Below, one piece after another: positions 19,970-28,681 of a stretch of 64,000 nucleotides of DNA. A program made the translations under genes and the position numbers. The stretch comes from Capillibacterium thermochitinicola (GTDB lineage Bacteria > Bacillota > UBA4882 > UBA10575), in the NCBI RefSeq assembly GCF_013664685.1, contig NZ_JAAKDE010000006.1:1-64000 (forward strand), in the 5' to 3' direction. The stretch's first letter is position 1. Each line of letters opens with the position of its first letter. The notes beneath the pieces were generated by a model. It worked only from the letters and a program-made list of their open reading frames with translations, had not been told where the DNA came from and searched no databases.

Positions 19970-21004
19970 TCAAGGGTTGTTTTTCCCGGCGCCAACCAGG
20001 GGCGGTTCAAAACGTAAACGGGGATTGGCCGCCAACGCCAGGGGCGAAGCCCCCTTCCTCAACCACTGGAAATAACCGCAGGCGGCAATCATGGCCGCAT
20101 TATCGGTGCAAAGAGATAGCGGCGGGTAGTACAGTTTTACCCCCCGCGCCTCCGCTTCGGCGGCAAAACGCGTCCGCAGCTCTGAATTGGCGGCCACCCC
20201 GCCGGAAAGGACCAGGGTCTTCACTTTGGTCGCCGCCAACGCCCGGAAGGCCCGGTCCAGTAAGATCGACACCACTTGCCGCTGGAAACTGGCTGCCACA
20301 TCGGCTGCGGGGACCGGTTCCCCCTTCTGCTTTAGGTTGTGGACCAGGTTCACCACGGCCGTCTTCAAACCGCTGAAACTGAAGTCATATGTTCCCGCCA
20401 GTGCATCGTGCTGAACCAGCATCAATGTAGGTCGGCCGGTTTGCGCCAGACGGTCCAGGTGCGGTCCGCCCGGATACCCCAGGCTAAGAACCCGCGCCAC
20501 TTTGTCGAAGGCTTCGCCGGCGGCATCGTCCCGCGTTTGGCCTAAAAGTTCGTAGTGCCCATGCTCCGGCATCAACACCAACTGGGTATGGCCACCGGAG
20601 ACCGTCAAGCAGAGCAAGGGCGGTTCCAAATCCGGATGGGCCAGGAAATTGGCATAGATATGCCCTTCCACATGGTTAACACCCACAAACGGAACTTGCC
20701 AGGCGAGGCTCAGCGCCTTGGCCATGGATAAACCGACCAGGAGACCGCCGATTAACCCCGGGCCGTAAGTGGCGGCCACCAAATCAATCTCTTCCGGGGC
20801 TACCGCCGCCTGTTCCAGCGCTTCCGCGGTCAGCCGGGAGATCACCTCCAAATGGCAACGGGCGGCCAACTCGGGAACGACCCCGCCAAACTTCTGGTGC
20901 TTGTCAATCTGGGACCAGATCAGGTTACTCCGGATCCTTCTCCCGTCTTCCACCACCGCGACGGCGGTTTCATCACAAGAGGTCTCCACCCCTAAACACA
21001 ACAT
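19970..21004 (-). CDS. tsaD: tRNA N6-threonylcarbamoyladenosine transferase TsaD
   Basis: Catalytic subunit that attaches threonylcarbamoyl to A37 of ANN-decoding tRNAs. 344 aa ASKHA-fold protein. Seen: LGVETSCDETAVAVV, the metal motif NHVEGHIYAN, TVSGGHTQLVL, FDFSFSGLK-type segment (YDFSFSGLKTAV) and LSGGVAANSELR. ATG 21004 is eight nt after GGAGG. Last gene of tsaE-tsaB-rimI-tsaD. Confidence 0.97.
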   Translation of the reverse strand: MLCLGVETSCDETAVAVVEDGRRIRSNLIWSQIDKHQKFGGVVPELAARCHLEVISRLTAEALEQAAVAPEEIDLVAATYGPGLIGGLLVGLSMAKALSLAWQVPFVGVNHVEGHIYANFLAHPDLEPPLLCLTVSGGHTQLVLMPEHGHYELLGQTRDDAAGEAFDKVARVLSLGYPGGPHLDRLAQTGRPTLMLVQHDALAGTYDFSFSGLKTAVVNLVHNLKQKGEPVPAADVAASFQRQVVSILLDRAFRALAATKVKTLVLSGGVAANSELRTRFAAEAEARGVKLYYPPLSLCTDNAAMIAACGYFQWLRKGASPLALAANPRLRFEPPLVGAGKNNP

Positions 21005-21040
21005 CACTACTTCCTCCCGTCTTTACAACCGGTTCGTTGA

Positions 21041-21484
21041 TCACAGCGGACCTTTCCACATGATAATCGCGTCTTCCTGGTTGTCCTGGTAATAACCCGG
21101 CCGCACGCCGGCTTCGTAAAACCCCAGTTTCCGGTAGAGCTGTTGCGCCACCAGATTGGACGAACGGACTTCCAGCGTAAGAAAGCGCACCCCGCGTTTC
21201 TTCCCCTCCGTGATCAGGTGTTCCAAAAGTGCCCGGCCGATCCCCTTCCGGCGGTAAGCCGGGTCCACGGCCAGGTTGGTAATATGGCCTTCATCCAAAA
21301 TAACCCACATCCCGACATACCCCACCACCTTCGTGGCGGTCTTGGCCACACAATAGTAGGCCCGTTCGTTCTCCAGTAATTCATAGAGAAAAGCCGAGCG
21401 GGACCAGGGAACCGGGAAGCATTGCTCTTCAATAGCCAATACCTCCGGCAAATCATCCAGGGTCATCGGCTTAACCTGAAACAT
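21041..21484 (-). CDS. rimI: Ribosomal-protein-alanine N-acetyltransferase RimI
   Basis: GNAT acetyltransferase, 147 aa. Acetyl-CoA motif A YRRKGIGRALLEHLI; substrate region TLEVRSSNLVAQQLYRKLGF. It overlaps the end of tsaB by 14 nt, with a weak SD, so it is probably translationally coupled. Between tsaB and tsaD is its usual place. Confidence 0.94.
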   Translation of the reverse strand: MFQVKPMTLDDLPEVLAIEEQCFPVPWSRSAFLYELLENERAYYCVAKTATKVVGYVGMWVILDEGHITNLAVDPAYRRKGIGRALLEHLITEGKKRGVRFLTLEVRSSNLVAQQLYRKLGFYEAGVRPGYYQDNQEDAIIMWKGPL

Positions 21485-22196
21485 CCACCCGGCAACTCCT
21501 CTCTTCCCAGCGGACCTCCGCCTCGGTCCGGCGCAAGTATAAAGGCAAAACCGTGTCTAACTGGTTCTCTCCGGTCGCCAGCCATTGGGCCTGCCCCAAA
21601 CGGGCCACGCAGGCCCCATCAACCACATTCTCTGCCCCGTGCCCAAAGGATGCCCGTTCATTTAAGACCCTGGCCAGTTCAGCCACGTCCTCCGCCAAAA
21701 CTTCCCCCAGAAACAACACCGGCTCATCCTTCTCCTGCAAAGCAGCCGCCAGCTCCGGCACCGTCCAGATCGCCGGGGGGGCCACCTCCTTAAGCCCCTC
21801 CGGGTCCCGCCGGTACAAGCCGGCATAGACTTCTCCCTTCCGGGACCGTGCCAGTGTACAGATAAGCTTGGCGTCGGCCGGTCCATTCAAAGCCAGGGCG
21901 TAAAGGGAGGGGACCCCCACTAGGGGGACGCCAAGGCCAAAGGCCAGACCTTTGGCGATGGCCAGCCCGACCCGGACGCCGGTGTAAGAGCCGGGACCGG
22001 TGCCAACGGCGATCAGTTCCAGTTCCTTAAGGTCACGACCAGTCCGGGCCAGCGCTTCGTCCAGCAAAGCCGGCAATTGCTCACTACCTCCCGGCCTGAT
22101 TTTGATCTGTTCGGAGAAGACCACCTGATCTCCCTCGATCATGCCCACGGCGCCGCTCTGGGCGGAAGTATCAATCCCTAACACCCGCAACTCCAT
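21471..22196 (-). CDS. tsaB: tRNA threonylcarbamoyladenosine protein TsaB
   Basis: Partner of TsaD in t6A synthesis. 241 aa; N-terminal VLGIDTSAQSGAVGM and VGTGPGSYTGVRVGLAIAKG are family signatures. Its ATG directly follows the TGA of tsaE, so translation is coupled. Confidence 0.95.
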   Translation of the reverse strand: MELRVLGIDTSAQSGAVGMIEGDQVVFSEQIKIRPGGSEQLPALLDEALARTGRDLKELELIAVGTGPGSYTGVRVGLAIAKGLAFGLGVPLVGVPSLYALALNGPADAKLICTLARSRKGEVYAGLYRRDPEGLKEVAPPAIWTVPELAAALQEKDEPVLFLGEVLAEDVAELARVLNERASFGHGAENVVDGACVARLGQAQWLATGENQLDTVLPLYLRRTEAEVRWEERSCRVDVSG

Positions 22197-22712
22197 TCAC
22201 ATCCCCGTTGTATGTTCTTTATTCAACGCTAACCATAATGAATGATTGATCTCTTGATAACGTTCCCCCTTCGGATGAAAAGAAAGAATCCTTTCCTCCT
22301 CCTTTTCGCCCCGGGTAAACTCCACTTCCATATAGGGTCCCGCCCAGATCTCTTTCACCGGGGCGCCCCACTCAATCATAAACGCCGCTTCCTCCTCCAT
22401 GATCTCTTCCAGGGCCAGCGGGGCCAAATCCTCGGGCCCGGACAGGCGGTATAAATCCAGATGGTAAAGGGGAAGTTCCCCTTCATAGCGGTGGATCAGG
22501 GCAAAAGTTGGGCTGGTGGCCGTCTCCGCACTCTCCAGCCCGAGGGTAACGCCGCGCACAAACAAGGTCTTCCCGCTCCCCAAGTCCCCCGATAAAAAAA
22601 AGAGGTCCCCCGGTTGCAGGATCCCGCCCAGAACTTTACCGAGTTCCTCTGTCTCCGCCGGGCGCTCCGAACATACGACAAGCTTTCCACCGGCCTCTTT
22701 TTTCACCCGCAC
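22197..22712 (-). CDS. tsaE: tRNA threonylcarbamoyladenosine ATPase TsaE
   Basis: ATPase that resets the TsaB-TsaD complex. Walker A FFLSGDLGSGKTLF, then TATSPTFALIHRYEG and YHLDLYRLS. With GTG 22712 (AGGGGGAAGG upstream) it is 171 aa. An ATG at 22754 gives 185 aa but has a poor SD and overlaps a promoter-like TTGACG with a weak extended -10, so I prefer the shorter form. Confidence 0.92.
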   Translation of the reverse strand: MRVKKEAGGKLVVCSERPAETEELGKVLGGILQPGDLFFLSGDLGSGKTLFVRGVTLGLESAETATSPTFALIHRYEGELPLYHLDLYRLSGPEDLAPLALEEIMEEEAAFMIEWGAPVKEIWAGPYMEVEFTRGEKEEERILSFHPKGERYQEINHSLWLALNKEHTTGM

Positions 22713-22782
22713 CGGGCCTTCCCCCTTTAATCTCTTTTGGTTCAAGATTAGCATAACCCTTTTCCAGCGTCAAGCTCCGCGC

Positions 22783-23889
22783 TTAGTCGGCCAGAACCCG
22801 CCGGAGAAAGGTCCGGATCGCCCAGGCCGTGGGCGGACATCCCAAAAGCGCCTCGTCCATGGCGCGTGTACAAGTACCAATCCCGACACCTTCGCCCTTC
22901 ACCCCGCGAAACCCCTGTCCAATCTTGATCTTTATGTTATGCTGCCGCAATGCTTCCAGTTCCCCCTCTTCGGCCATCCGGTGCAGCGCATGCAGGAGCG
23001 AACCATAACAGGCCGAACAAGCATCCCGTTCTTCAACATACCGGGCCAGCTGCTTGGCCCGGCCGGTCAGGTGGAAGCGGCCCGCCTGCTTCGCCTCCGG
23101 GTTAACCTCGGTCACCACCGCGCGGGTGAGATCCGTCGTCCCCACCCCCAGCTTCGCCGCCAGCTCCAGGTAGGGAATCTCCGCCACCGTCAGCCCCAAC
23201 AAGGCAGCGGCGTAGCTGTCGAGCAGCACCGGGTCGGTCCCGGCCAACAACCGGCCCATCGGAACCGGGTTTCCCCCTTCCTCAAAGGTGAGGTCCCCGC
23301 AGATGGCATCGACAATGGTGAGGTGGACCGGCAGGACCGCCGCCAACTGGGCAATCGGGCGGTGCAGTCCAAGCCGGTGAAAACGCCGCTTCTCGTGGTC
23401 CGGAATGCAACCCTTCAAGTTTTTCAAGGCACAGGTCAGCAGGGTTTGGCAATGGGCTTTTAAAACCGGAAGATTGATTAAGTAGTCCACTCCAAACGGG
23501 GCGGCACAGACTGTTAACAGGCCTTCTTCCGTCTCCTTCGTGATGGTGCGGTCTTTTTTTAGATCAAGCAGTTTAACGCCATACCGCGCCGCCAGTTCCC
23601 CGTAGCCGCAGACCCGGAACGCCTCCTCCGTCCGGGCCCCCACCCAGGAACTCTCCATAATGACCAAATTGGTAAAGCCTTTTGCCTGAAAGTAGCGGAT
23701 GATCCCCTCCACGATCTCCGGATGGGTCGTTGCCCCCGACGCCGCGGGCTTGTCCAAGACCAGATTGGGTTTTAACCCTATTGTCGCCCCCGGCCGCAGC
23801 GCCGCTTCGGGTTTCAATTCCGCCAGTAACGTTTCGACCATTTCCCTTGGGTTTTCGCCGTACACAACGGTGATTTGGTTTTTGTCCAT
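22783..23889 (-). CDS. DUF362 domain protein
   Basis: 368 aa. DUF362 features: IGLKPNLVLDKPAASGATTHPE, split here only by family wording, then NLPVLKAHCQTLLTCALKNLKG and DAICGDLTFEEGGNP. Related proteins often carry ferredoxin domains; this one ends instead in a C-terminal segment with CSACYG and GIGTCTRAM cysteines, which may bind a metal or cluster. Function unknown. ATG at 23889 with a weak SD (GGCGGGG). It is separated from tsaE by about 70 nt and may be in the same operon. Confidence 0.85.
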   Translation of the reverse strand: MDKNQITVVYGENPREMVETLLAELKPEAALRPGATIGLKPNLVLDKPAASGATTHPEIVEGIIRYFQAKGFTNLVIMESSWVGARTEEAFRVCGYGELAARYGVKLLDLKKDRTITKETEEGLLTVCAAPFGVDYLINLPVLKAHCQTLLTCALKNLKGCIPDHEKRRFHRLGLHRPIAQLAAVLPVHLTIVDAICGDLTFEEGGNPVPMGRLLAGTDPVLLDSYAAALLGLTVAEIPYLELAAKLGVGTTDLTRAVVTEVNPEAKQAGRFHLTGRAKQLARYVEERDACSACYGSLLHALHRMAEEGELEALRQHNIKIKIGQGFRGVKGEGVGIGTCTRAMDEALLGCPPTAWAIRTFLRRVLAD

Positions 23890-24008
23890 TCTTTACCCCG
23901 CCTGTCGTTCATATTTTGCTGTTTATGTTGAATTTCGTTTTTCCTAAACCGGATTCCTTTATATTTTATAATCTGTATTAAGATGTATTAAAACTATTTC
24001 CACTACGC

Positions 24009-24036
24009 AAAAACGAGACCGCATGGTCTCGTTTTT
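24009..24036 (-). terminator. Bidirectional terminator
   Basis: AAAAACGAGACC-GCAT-GGTCTCGTTTTT: a perfect stem flanked by an A-run and a T-run. It ends the lipoprotein gene on minus. Confidence 0.85.
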
Positions 24037-24054
24037 GGCCACTTTTATCATAAT

Positions 24055-24846
24055 CTACTTTTGTTTCTTTATATCTTGATAGGCCTTTTGCAACGCTGAG
24101 GTTTGCATACCGATCTGACCTTGTGTATGGACCACACCATCTACCTGTAAATTATCAAACCATGCTACATATTCACTAGAACCATCCGCAAAGGCATACA
24201 AACCAAAATCCAAGGAAGAAACTGGTTCAGCATCGATTTCCCCGACCCATACCTTGTCATCGTTAATTAAAAGCCATACTTCTCGCCAATTTTGTTTTAC
24301 TTTGAGCTTGTTACTATATTCTTCAATTCTGTTATCAATCTTTTTGATAATCTCTTCATAGTCAAGCAACAAGCCCTCACTGGTAACATTAACAATGTTG
24401 GCTTTAATTAGTTGGAAATAAGGATTATAGCCGCTACTAAGATCACCACTCGGCTTAACCTGAAAAATATGAAAATAATTGCCCTTATTTTCACCAGTAA
24501 AGTTAAAGACAAAACCATAACCACCGTCATAATCATTGGAATATACATTTGCTTCGATGGTGTAACTAGGTGGTACGGGGTGCGGGGCCATTACACGGGT
24601 GGAATAGGACGGTGTTGCCTTTAACCAATATTCGCCTTGGTGATAATTACCTAAATCATCTTGCGCCCAGCCACTAACTGCAAAATCCACATTGCTGTGA
24701 TCGCCAGTAACGGGATCAATTTTACGAAACGAAGGGTAGAACAAATAATTTTCTTGCTGCGCCCAGATTGTCACCCGGTCACCCTTATTGGCCCGGATCT
24801 GCCAAGTTCCTGGTTGACCGAATATCGATGTCGTTGTCCATCGCAA
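24055..24846 (-). CDS. Secreted lectin/laminin-G-like protein body (5' part frameshifted)
   Basis: 263 aa, beta-rich. Segments such as YTIEANVYSNDYDGGYGFVF, FHIFQVKPSGD, WREVWLLINDDKVWVGEI and YVAWFDNLQVDG resemble concanavalin-A-like/laminin-G sugar-binding folds. The first codon of this frame is a TTG without SD. The frame continues upstream to a TAG at 24877-24879, just past the point where a lipoprotein signal peptide in another frame (24858-24956) ends. A missing base between 24858 and 24879 would join them into a 300-aa lipoprotein. It is richer in AT than its neighbours, perhaps acquired. Confidence 0.65.
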   Translation of the reverse strand: MRWTTTSIFGQPGTWQIRANKGDRVTIWAQQENYLFYPSFRKIDPVTGDHSNVDFAVSGWAQDDLGNYHQGEYWLKATPSYSTRVMAPHPVPPSYTIEANVYSNDYDGGYGFVFNFTGENKGNYFHIFQVKPSGDLSSGYNPYFQLIKANIVNVTSEGLLLDYEEIIKKIDNRIEEYSNKLKVKQNWREVWLLINDDKVWVGEIDAEPVSSLDFGLYAFADGSSEYVAWFDNLQVDGVVHTQGQIGMQTSALQKAYQDIKKQK

Positions 24847-24857
24847 ACTACCATTGT

Positions 24858-24956
24858 TTATTTGGTAATTAATCCTCTAACCCGGCAACCAGAGAACAAG
24901 ACGACGATGACTGCCAATACAACTAAGGCTAGATTAGGAAAAAATCTTTTAATCAT
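24858..24956 (-). pseudogene. Lipoprotein signal-peptide fragment belonging to the gene at 24055-24846
   Basis: ATG 24956 has AGAGGGGG upstream. The 32 codons encode MIKRFFPNLALVV followed by a hydrophobic core and the lipobox LFSGC, then stop at TAA 24858. The next frame continues as the lectin-like body. One missing base (for example GGG read as GG near 24872) explains this; a true mutation is also possible. Confidence 0.65.
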
Positions 24957-25008
24957 AATCCCCCTCTTTTCTGTTTTACAAAGACTCGATTAAAACAATA
25001 TTAATAAT

Positions 25009-25719
25009 TTACCGACAGGCACGGACAAAAGCCGCAAACAACCGCTGCGAGTCGGGGCTGGCCAGCCGTTCCGGATGCCATTGAACCCCGACAAGAAATT
25101 GGTCACCGGTTCCTTCCAGCCCTTCGATTACGCCGTCATCACTGCGGGCGGTGATGCGCAAATTTGCCGCCGGGTCTTTGACCGCCTGGTGATGGTGGGA
25201 GTTGGTCCAGATTTCAGTTGACTCCAGGATCCGCGCGAGCAGTGAACCGGCCGCGATAGTCACCCGGTGGCTGACCTGATCGCCCGGGATCTGCTGGTTA
25301 TGTTCAAGCAAGGGCCGGTTTGGCCGCTGGGCGTATTGGGCGGGTAAATCCTGGTAGAGTGTTCCGCCGAAGGCCACGTTTAAGACCTGGACACCGCGGC
25401 AAATCCCCAACATCGACAAGCCCTCCGCATAGGCTTTGCGAACGAGGAGGAGCTCCCAACGGTCCCGTTCCTGATCGACCGTTCCCAACCGCGGATGAGG
25501 TTCTTCGTTGAAGAAAGCCGGATCAATATCTCCGCCGCCGCTGAGAAGCAAGCCTTGACAGAAGCTGTGCAATGGACGATCAAACTCTGCTTGAGCCGGA
25601 AGCAGAACCGGGATTCCGCCGGCCTTTTCGATCGCACGGCAGTAAGCACCAGCCAGCATGTATTGGTCGGGAATCTGTTTTCGATCGTGGCGGCAAGTAA
25701 CCCCGATGACCGGTTTTAT
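25009..25719 (-). CDS. Class I glutamine-amidotransferase-like hydrolase (gamma-Glu-GABA hydrolase/PuuD family)
   Basis: 236 aa with the proposed start. Catalytic Cys in LGICRGVQVLN, His/Glu in VQWHPE, and LLLSGGGDIDPAFF. The family removes gamma-glutamyl groups (putrescine/GABA route), but no other puu genes are near. The first ATG (25659) would cut off the conserved N-terminus KPVIGVTCR. Going upstream, the only start-like codon after the SD (GAGGAGG) is ATA 25717-25719, seven nt away. A rare ATA start, or an error for ATG, is inferred. A promoter lies at 25755-25784. Confidence 0.85.
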   Translation of the reverse strand: MKPVIGVTCRHDRKQIPDQYMLAGAYCRAIEKAGGIPVLLPAQAEFDRPLHSFCQGLLLSGGGDIDPAFFNEEPHPRLGTVDQERDRWELLLVRKAYAEGLSMLGICRGVQVLNVAFGGTLYQDLPAQYAQRPNRPLLEHNQQIPGDQVSHRVTIAAGSLLARILESTEIWTNSHHHQAVKDPAANLRITARSDDGVIEGLEGTGDQFLVGVQWHPERLASPDSQRLFAAFVRACR

Positions 25720-25754
25720 ATGATGACCTCCTCTCTTTTTTTCATCATATTTCC

Positions 25755-25784
25755 ATTATAATCTATGTTTCGGCTCCCTGTAAA
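25755..25784 (-). promoter_or_regulatory. Sigma-A-type promoter of the amidotransferase gene
   Basis: Minus-strand TTTACA (25779-25784), 18 nt, TATAAT (25755-25760), about 35 nt before the proposed ATA start. Confidence 0.65.
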
Positions 25785-25941
25785 ATACTTCGGACAATCC
25801 TTTCGAGTTGTCCAGTCGATTTTCTGATTTAACCGAAAAAAAGTTTAAAAAGGGATTTAACACCGCAACCCGAAATAAAATAATGGTAATATGGTAAAAA
25901 ATCTTCACGTAAACAACATTAAAATTTATGGAGGTTGGAAA

Positions 25942-26589
25942 ATGAAGTTCCTACATAAGCCTAATCTTCGCTTTTTCCTGTTGGTAGTGGTCTTTTCCTT
26001 GGTCTTCTTGTGTGCCGCCGTCACCGCCGCCGATAGTCAATCCAGTAAAGATGTGGTGGTCCAATCACCCTCTTCCTCCGGACAAAGTAGTTCAGAACAG
26101 TTTTTCCGTTTTTGGTTCGAAATTACACCCCCCAGCCAGAGCAAAAAGGATTTCGAATTCAGGCCACCGTCCTCTCCCCCGAAAGCCCCGAGTGACCCTC
26201 AAGAGCTTCGCTACCTTATGCTGGGAAGTATCGACCCGGAGCTGGCTTTGATTATCCGGCTGACGGATAAGGCAAAGGAACGCCGGATTGACCCCAATCG
26301 TTTTGCCGATTATCTGGCCGCGCAACAGCTACCTTTCCGGAACTACCTTTCTCTCCATGACCGGATCAACAATCTCGTCCTCGAACTTTGCCTGTATGAT
26401 CTGGGCAAGGTTTCCCGGAACAACCTCGTTAGTTATATGCAACGCCTCCGGTTTACTTCATACCTGTTATCCTCTGAAGAAAACACTTTCAATTACATAA
26501 TTGAACTGATCGAAAACAACATCTTCTCAACCACGGAAGCGATCGACAGTTTAATTCTCTTAAAACAAAAAACAACCAGCCGGTGGTAA
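25942..26589 (+). CDS. Secreted protein of unknown function
   Basis: 215 aa. A clear signal peptide (MKFLHKPNLRFFLLVVVFSL, then a hydrophobic run ending AAVTAADS) is followed by a Ser/Pro-rich linker (to about residue 90) and a helical C-terminal domain (SIDPELALIIRLTDKAKE, NRFADYLAAQQLP). The ATG at 25942 has GGAGG seven nt upstream; the open frame to 25891 is not needed. It stands alone on plus with its own strong terminator. No family recognised. Confidence 0.75.
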   Translation: MKFLHKPNLRFFLLVVVFSLVFLCAAVTAADSQSSKDVVVQSPSSSGQSSSEQFFRFWFEITPPSQSKKDFEFRPPSSPPKAPSDPQELRYLMLGSIDPELALIIRLTDKAKERRIDPNRFADYLAAQQLPFRNYLSLHDRINNLVLELCLYDLGKVSRNNLVSYMQRLRFTSYLLSSEENTFNYIIELIENNIFSTTEAIDSLILLKQKTTSRW

Positions 26590-26594
26590 AATTT

Positions 26595-26634
26595 AAAGGG
26601 ATAGCACCGGATTTGTGCTATCCCTTTATTTTTT
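26595..26634 (+). terminator. Strong terminator (bidirectional hairpin)
   Basis: AAAGGGATAGCAC and GTGCTATCCCTTT form a 13-bp stem followed by ATTTTTTA on plus. The same hairpin can stop the convergent phosphoesterase transcript. Confidence 0.9.
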
Positions 26635-27117
26635 ATTCTTTTCGACAAAGACCAGCTTTGGTTGGCAACCATCGGGGCCCAGCTCCAGCAACCCGTAACT
26701 GGGGTTCTCACCTGTATTGTTCCGGCTGAGACTCCCGGGGTTAAAGAGCAGGATCCCTTGTTCGTATTTGATCAGCGGACAGTGGGTATGCCCAAAGACG
26801 ATCAGATTCGCCCCGCGCTCCTTCCCGGCCAGGAACAGGCGGAGCAGATCCCACTTCACCTGGTACCGGTCCCCATGGGTCAGGAAGAGCCGCTGTCCGC
26901 CCACGGTTAACAAGAGTTCGCGGGGGCGCGTGGAAAAAGGATCACAGTTTCCGGCCACCGCCGCCAGGGAATAGCCGGGAAAGTCCTGGGCCAGTTTGGT
27001 CTGGTCATTACTCCCGTCCCCGGCATGGAGCAGCAGATCAACCGGACCGGCCGCCTTAACCACTTGGTGTAAGAGTTCGTAATTACCATGGGTGTCACTG
27101 ACCACTAGAATCCGCAC
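26626..27117 (-). CDS. YfcE/MJ0936-family metallophosphoesterase
   Basis: 163 aa. Metal motifs in order: VVSDTHGN, LLHAGDGSND, AGNCDP, THGDRY and FGHTHCP. These small phosphodiesterases act on cyclic or bis-p-nitrophenyl-type phosphodiesters in vitro; the natural substrate is unknown. Start GTG 27117, about six nt after GGGGGG; the much longer frame to 27549 lies over rdgB and is not real. Third gene of rph-rdgB-phosphoesterase, a conserved Bacillota order (compare ysnA-ysnB). Confidence 0.92.
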   Translation of the reverse strand: MRILVVSDTHGNYELLHQVVKAAGPVDLLLHAGDGSNDQTKLAQDFPGYSLAAVAGNCDPFSTRPRELLLTVGGQRLFLTHGDRYQVKWDLLRLFLAGKERGANLIVFGHTHCPLIKYEQGILLFNPGSLSRNNTGENPSYGLLELGPDGCQPKLVFVEKNKK

Positions 27118-27199
27118 ACCATTCCCCCCAACAAACGACGGCAAGCGGCCGCCGTCAGCCGCCGCTTGCACTCTATTTTCGCCATTTTGATTAGCTATT

Positions 27200-27814
27200 T
27201 TAACTCTGCTCCCCCGTTCCCGGAAACTCCCGGAGCAGGTAATCACGGAATTGGCGCATGGCCACCGCCCGGTGGCTGATCCGGTTTTTCTCTTCTTCCG
27301 GGAGTTCGGCCATGGTCCGGTCGTATTCCGGCAAGTAGAAAAGGGGGTCATACCCAAAACCGCCTTCCCCCTTGGGCGCCAGGGCGATAAAACCTTCACA
27401 CGTCCCCTCGGTTGTCCAGGCCACGCCCTCCGGGGAAACGAAAGCCAGCGCACATCGAAAACGGGCTGTTCTTTGCGCCCAGGGGACCCCGGCCAGGAGC
27501 GCCAAGAGCTTTTCGTTATTCTTGGCGTCATCGCCGTGCACCCCGGCAAAGCGGGCGGAATAAACGCCGGGCGCGCCGTTTAAGTAATCAACCTCAAGGC
27601 CGGAATCATCGGCCAAAGCCCACATTTGGAGGTGTTTTGCCACGAAAGTGGCTTTTTTCAGCGCATTCTCCCGGAAGGTTGTCCCGTCTTCCTCCACTTC
27701 CGGTACTTCCGGAAAGTCAGCCAGGGAGGAGATCGCCCAGGGGAGACCGGCCAGGAGCATCTTCAGTTCCTTAAGCTTCCCTTTATTCCTCGAAGCCAGC
27801 ACGAGTCTTGGCAA
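27200..27814 (-). CDS. rdgB: Non-canonical purine NTP pyrophosphatase (XTP/dITP diphosphatase)
   Basis: Removes ITP/XTP from the nucleotide pool. 204 aa. N-terminal LVLASRNKGKLKEL, DGTTFRENALKKA, ADDSGLEVDYLNGAPGVYSA, and GGFGYDPLFY with ISHRAVAMR near the end. TTG 27814 has GGAGGGG six nt upstream and gives the family N-terminus; the gene overlaps the end of rph by 32 nt. Confidence 0.94.
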   Translation of the reverse strand: MPRLVLASRNKGKLKELKMLLAGLPWAISSLADFPEVPEVEEDGTTFRENALKKATFVAKHLQMWALADDSGLEVDYLNGAPGVYSARFAGVHGDDAKNNEKLLALLAGVPWAQRTARFRCALAFVSPEGVAWTTEGTCEGFIALAPKGEGGFGYDPLFYLPEYDRTMAELPEEEKNRISHRAVAMRQFRDYLLREFPGTGEQS

Positions 27815-28557
27815 TGGGCACCCCTCCGATTCTCTGTGCCAAATCACCGAGGACGTTCTTTTGGAAAGCCACCAGTTCACTGATGCCTTTATTCCCCAAA
27901 CTCAACAAGATTTCAAATTCGTCATGGGAGAAGGGTGCCCCTTCCGCGGTCGCCTGGACTTCCACCAATTGGCCGTTACCCGTCATTACCAGATTCATAT
28001 CGACCGAAGCGCGTGAATCTTCCTGGTAACAAAGGTCCAAGAGCATTTGGTTATCGACAATCCCCACACTGGTCGCGGCCAAAAAATCATAGAGCGGTAA
28101 GGGTTCTTTGTCGTCCTTCGCCACGGCGGCCAGGGCGTCCACCAAAGCAACAAACGCCCCGGTAATCGAGGCCGTCCGTGTCCCCCCCGTCGGCCTGGAT
28201 GACGTCGCAGTCGATCCAGACTGTTTTCTCTCCCAAGGCGGTCAGATTAACCACCGAGCGCAAAGCCCGGCCGACCAGCCGTTGAATCTCCTGGGAACGC
28301 CCGGACGGTTTTCCTTTGGTCACCTCCCGGACGTTTCTTTGGGGTGTTGCCCGGGGAAGCATTGCGTATTCGGCCGTGATCCAACCCTGCCCGCTACCCC
28401 GTAACCAGATCGGGACTTTATCTTCAATCGTCGCCGTACAGATCACCTTGGAATTGCCCACTTCGATCAGGACGGACCCTTCGGCGTGCTGGATAAAGTT
28501 CCGCGTGATTTTCACCGGTCGCAGTTGGTCTGCTTGTCTTCCGTCAATTCTCTCCAT
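27783..28557 (-). pseudogene. rph: Ribonuclease PH, split by +1 base in a G7 run
   Basis: Phosphorolytic 3' tRNA-trimming exonuclease. The 5' frame (from ATG 28557, GGAGG five nt upstream) encodes [20 protein letters not shown] to VIQADGG. The 3' frame (to 27783) encodes [15 protein letters not shown]-type continuation to the end. They meet at seven C on plus (28182-28188, G7 on minus); with six G the protein reads through as [12 protein letters not shown] and is 257 aa, the normal size. The gene is otherwise intact and heads a conserved operon, so a sequencing error or transcript slippage is likelier than a dead gene. Confidence 0.85.
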
Positions 28558-28622
28558 TTTGTCCTCCGTCATTTAATAATCGCGCCAAAATGGCGTCGTT
28601 GACTAACCAGGATTCTCTACTA

Positions 28623-28651
28623 ACTATATATAAGCATTTCCCCACTGTCAA
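28623..28651 (-). promoter_or_regulatory. Sigma-A promoter of the rph-rdgB operon
   Basis: Minus-strand TTGACA (28646-28651), 17 nt, TATAGT (28623-28628). It lies just downstream of the GlmL gene end. Confidence 0.8.
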
Positions 28652-28681
28652 CTGGCAAACGCCTTGAATTCGCCGATTATT

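Noticed and set aside
26626-27549. 307-aa phosphoesterase with long N-terminus
   Set aside because: The first 144 codons are antisense-frame shadow of rdgB and have no SD; the SD-supported GTG at 27117 gives the normal protein.
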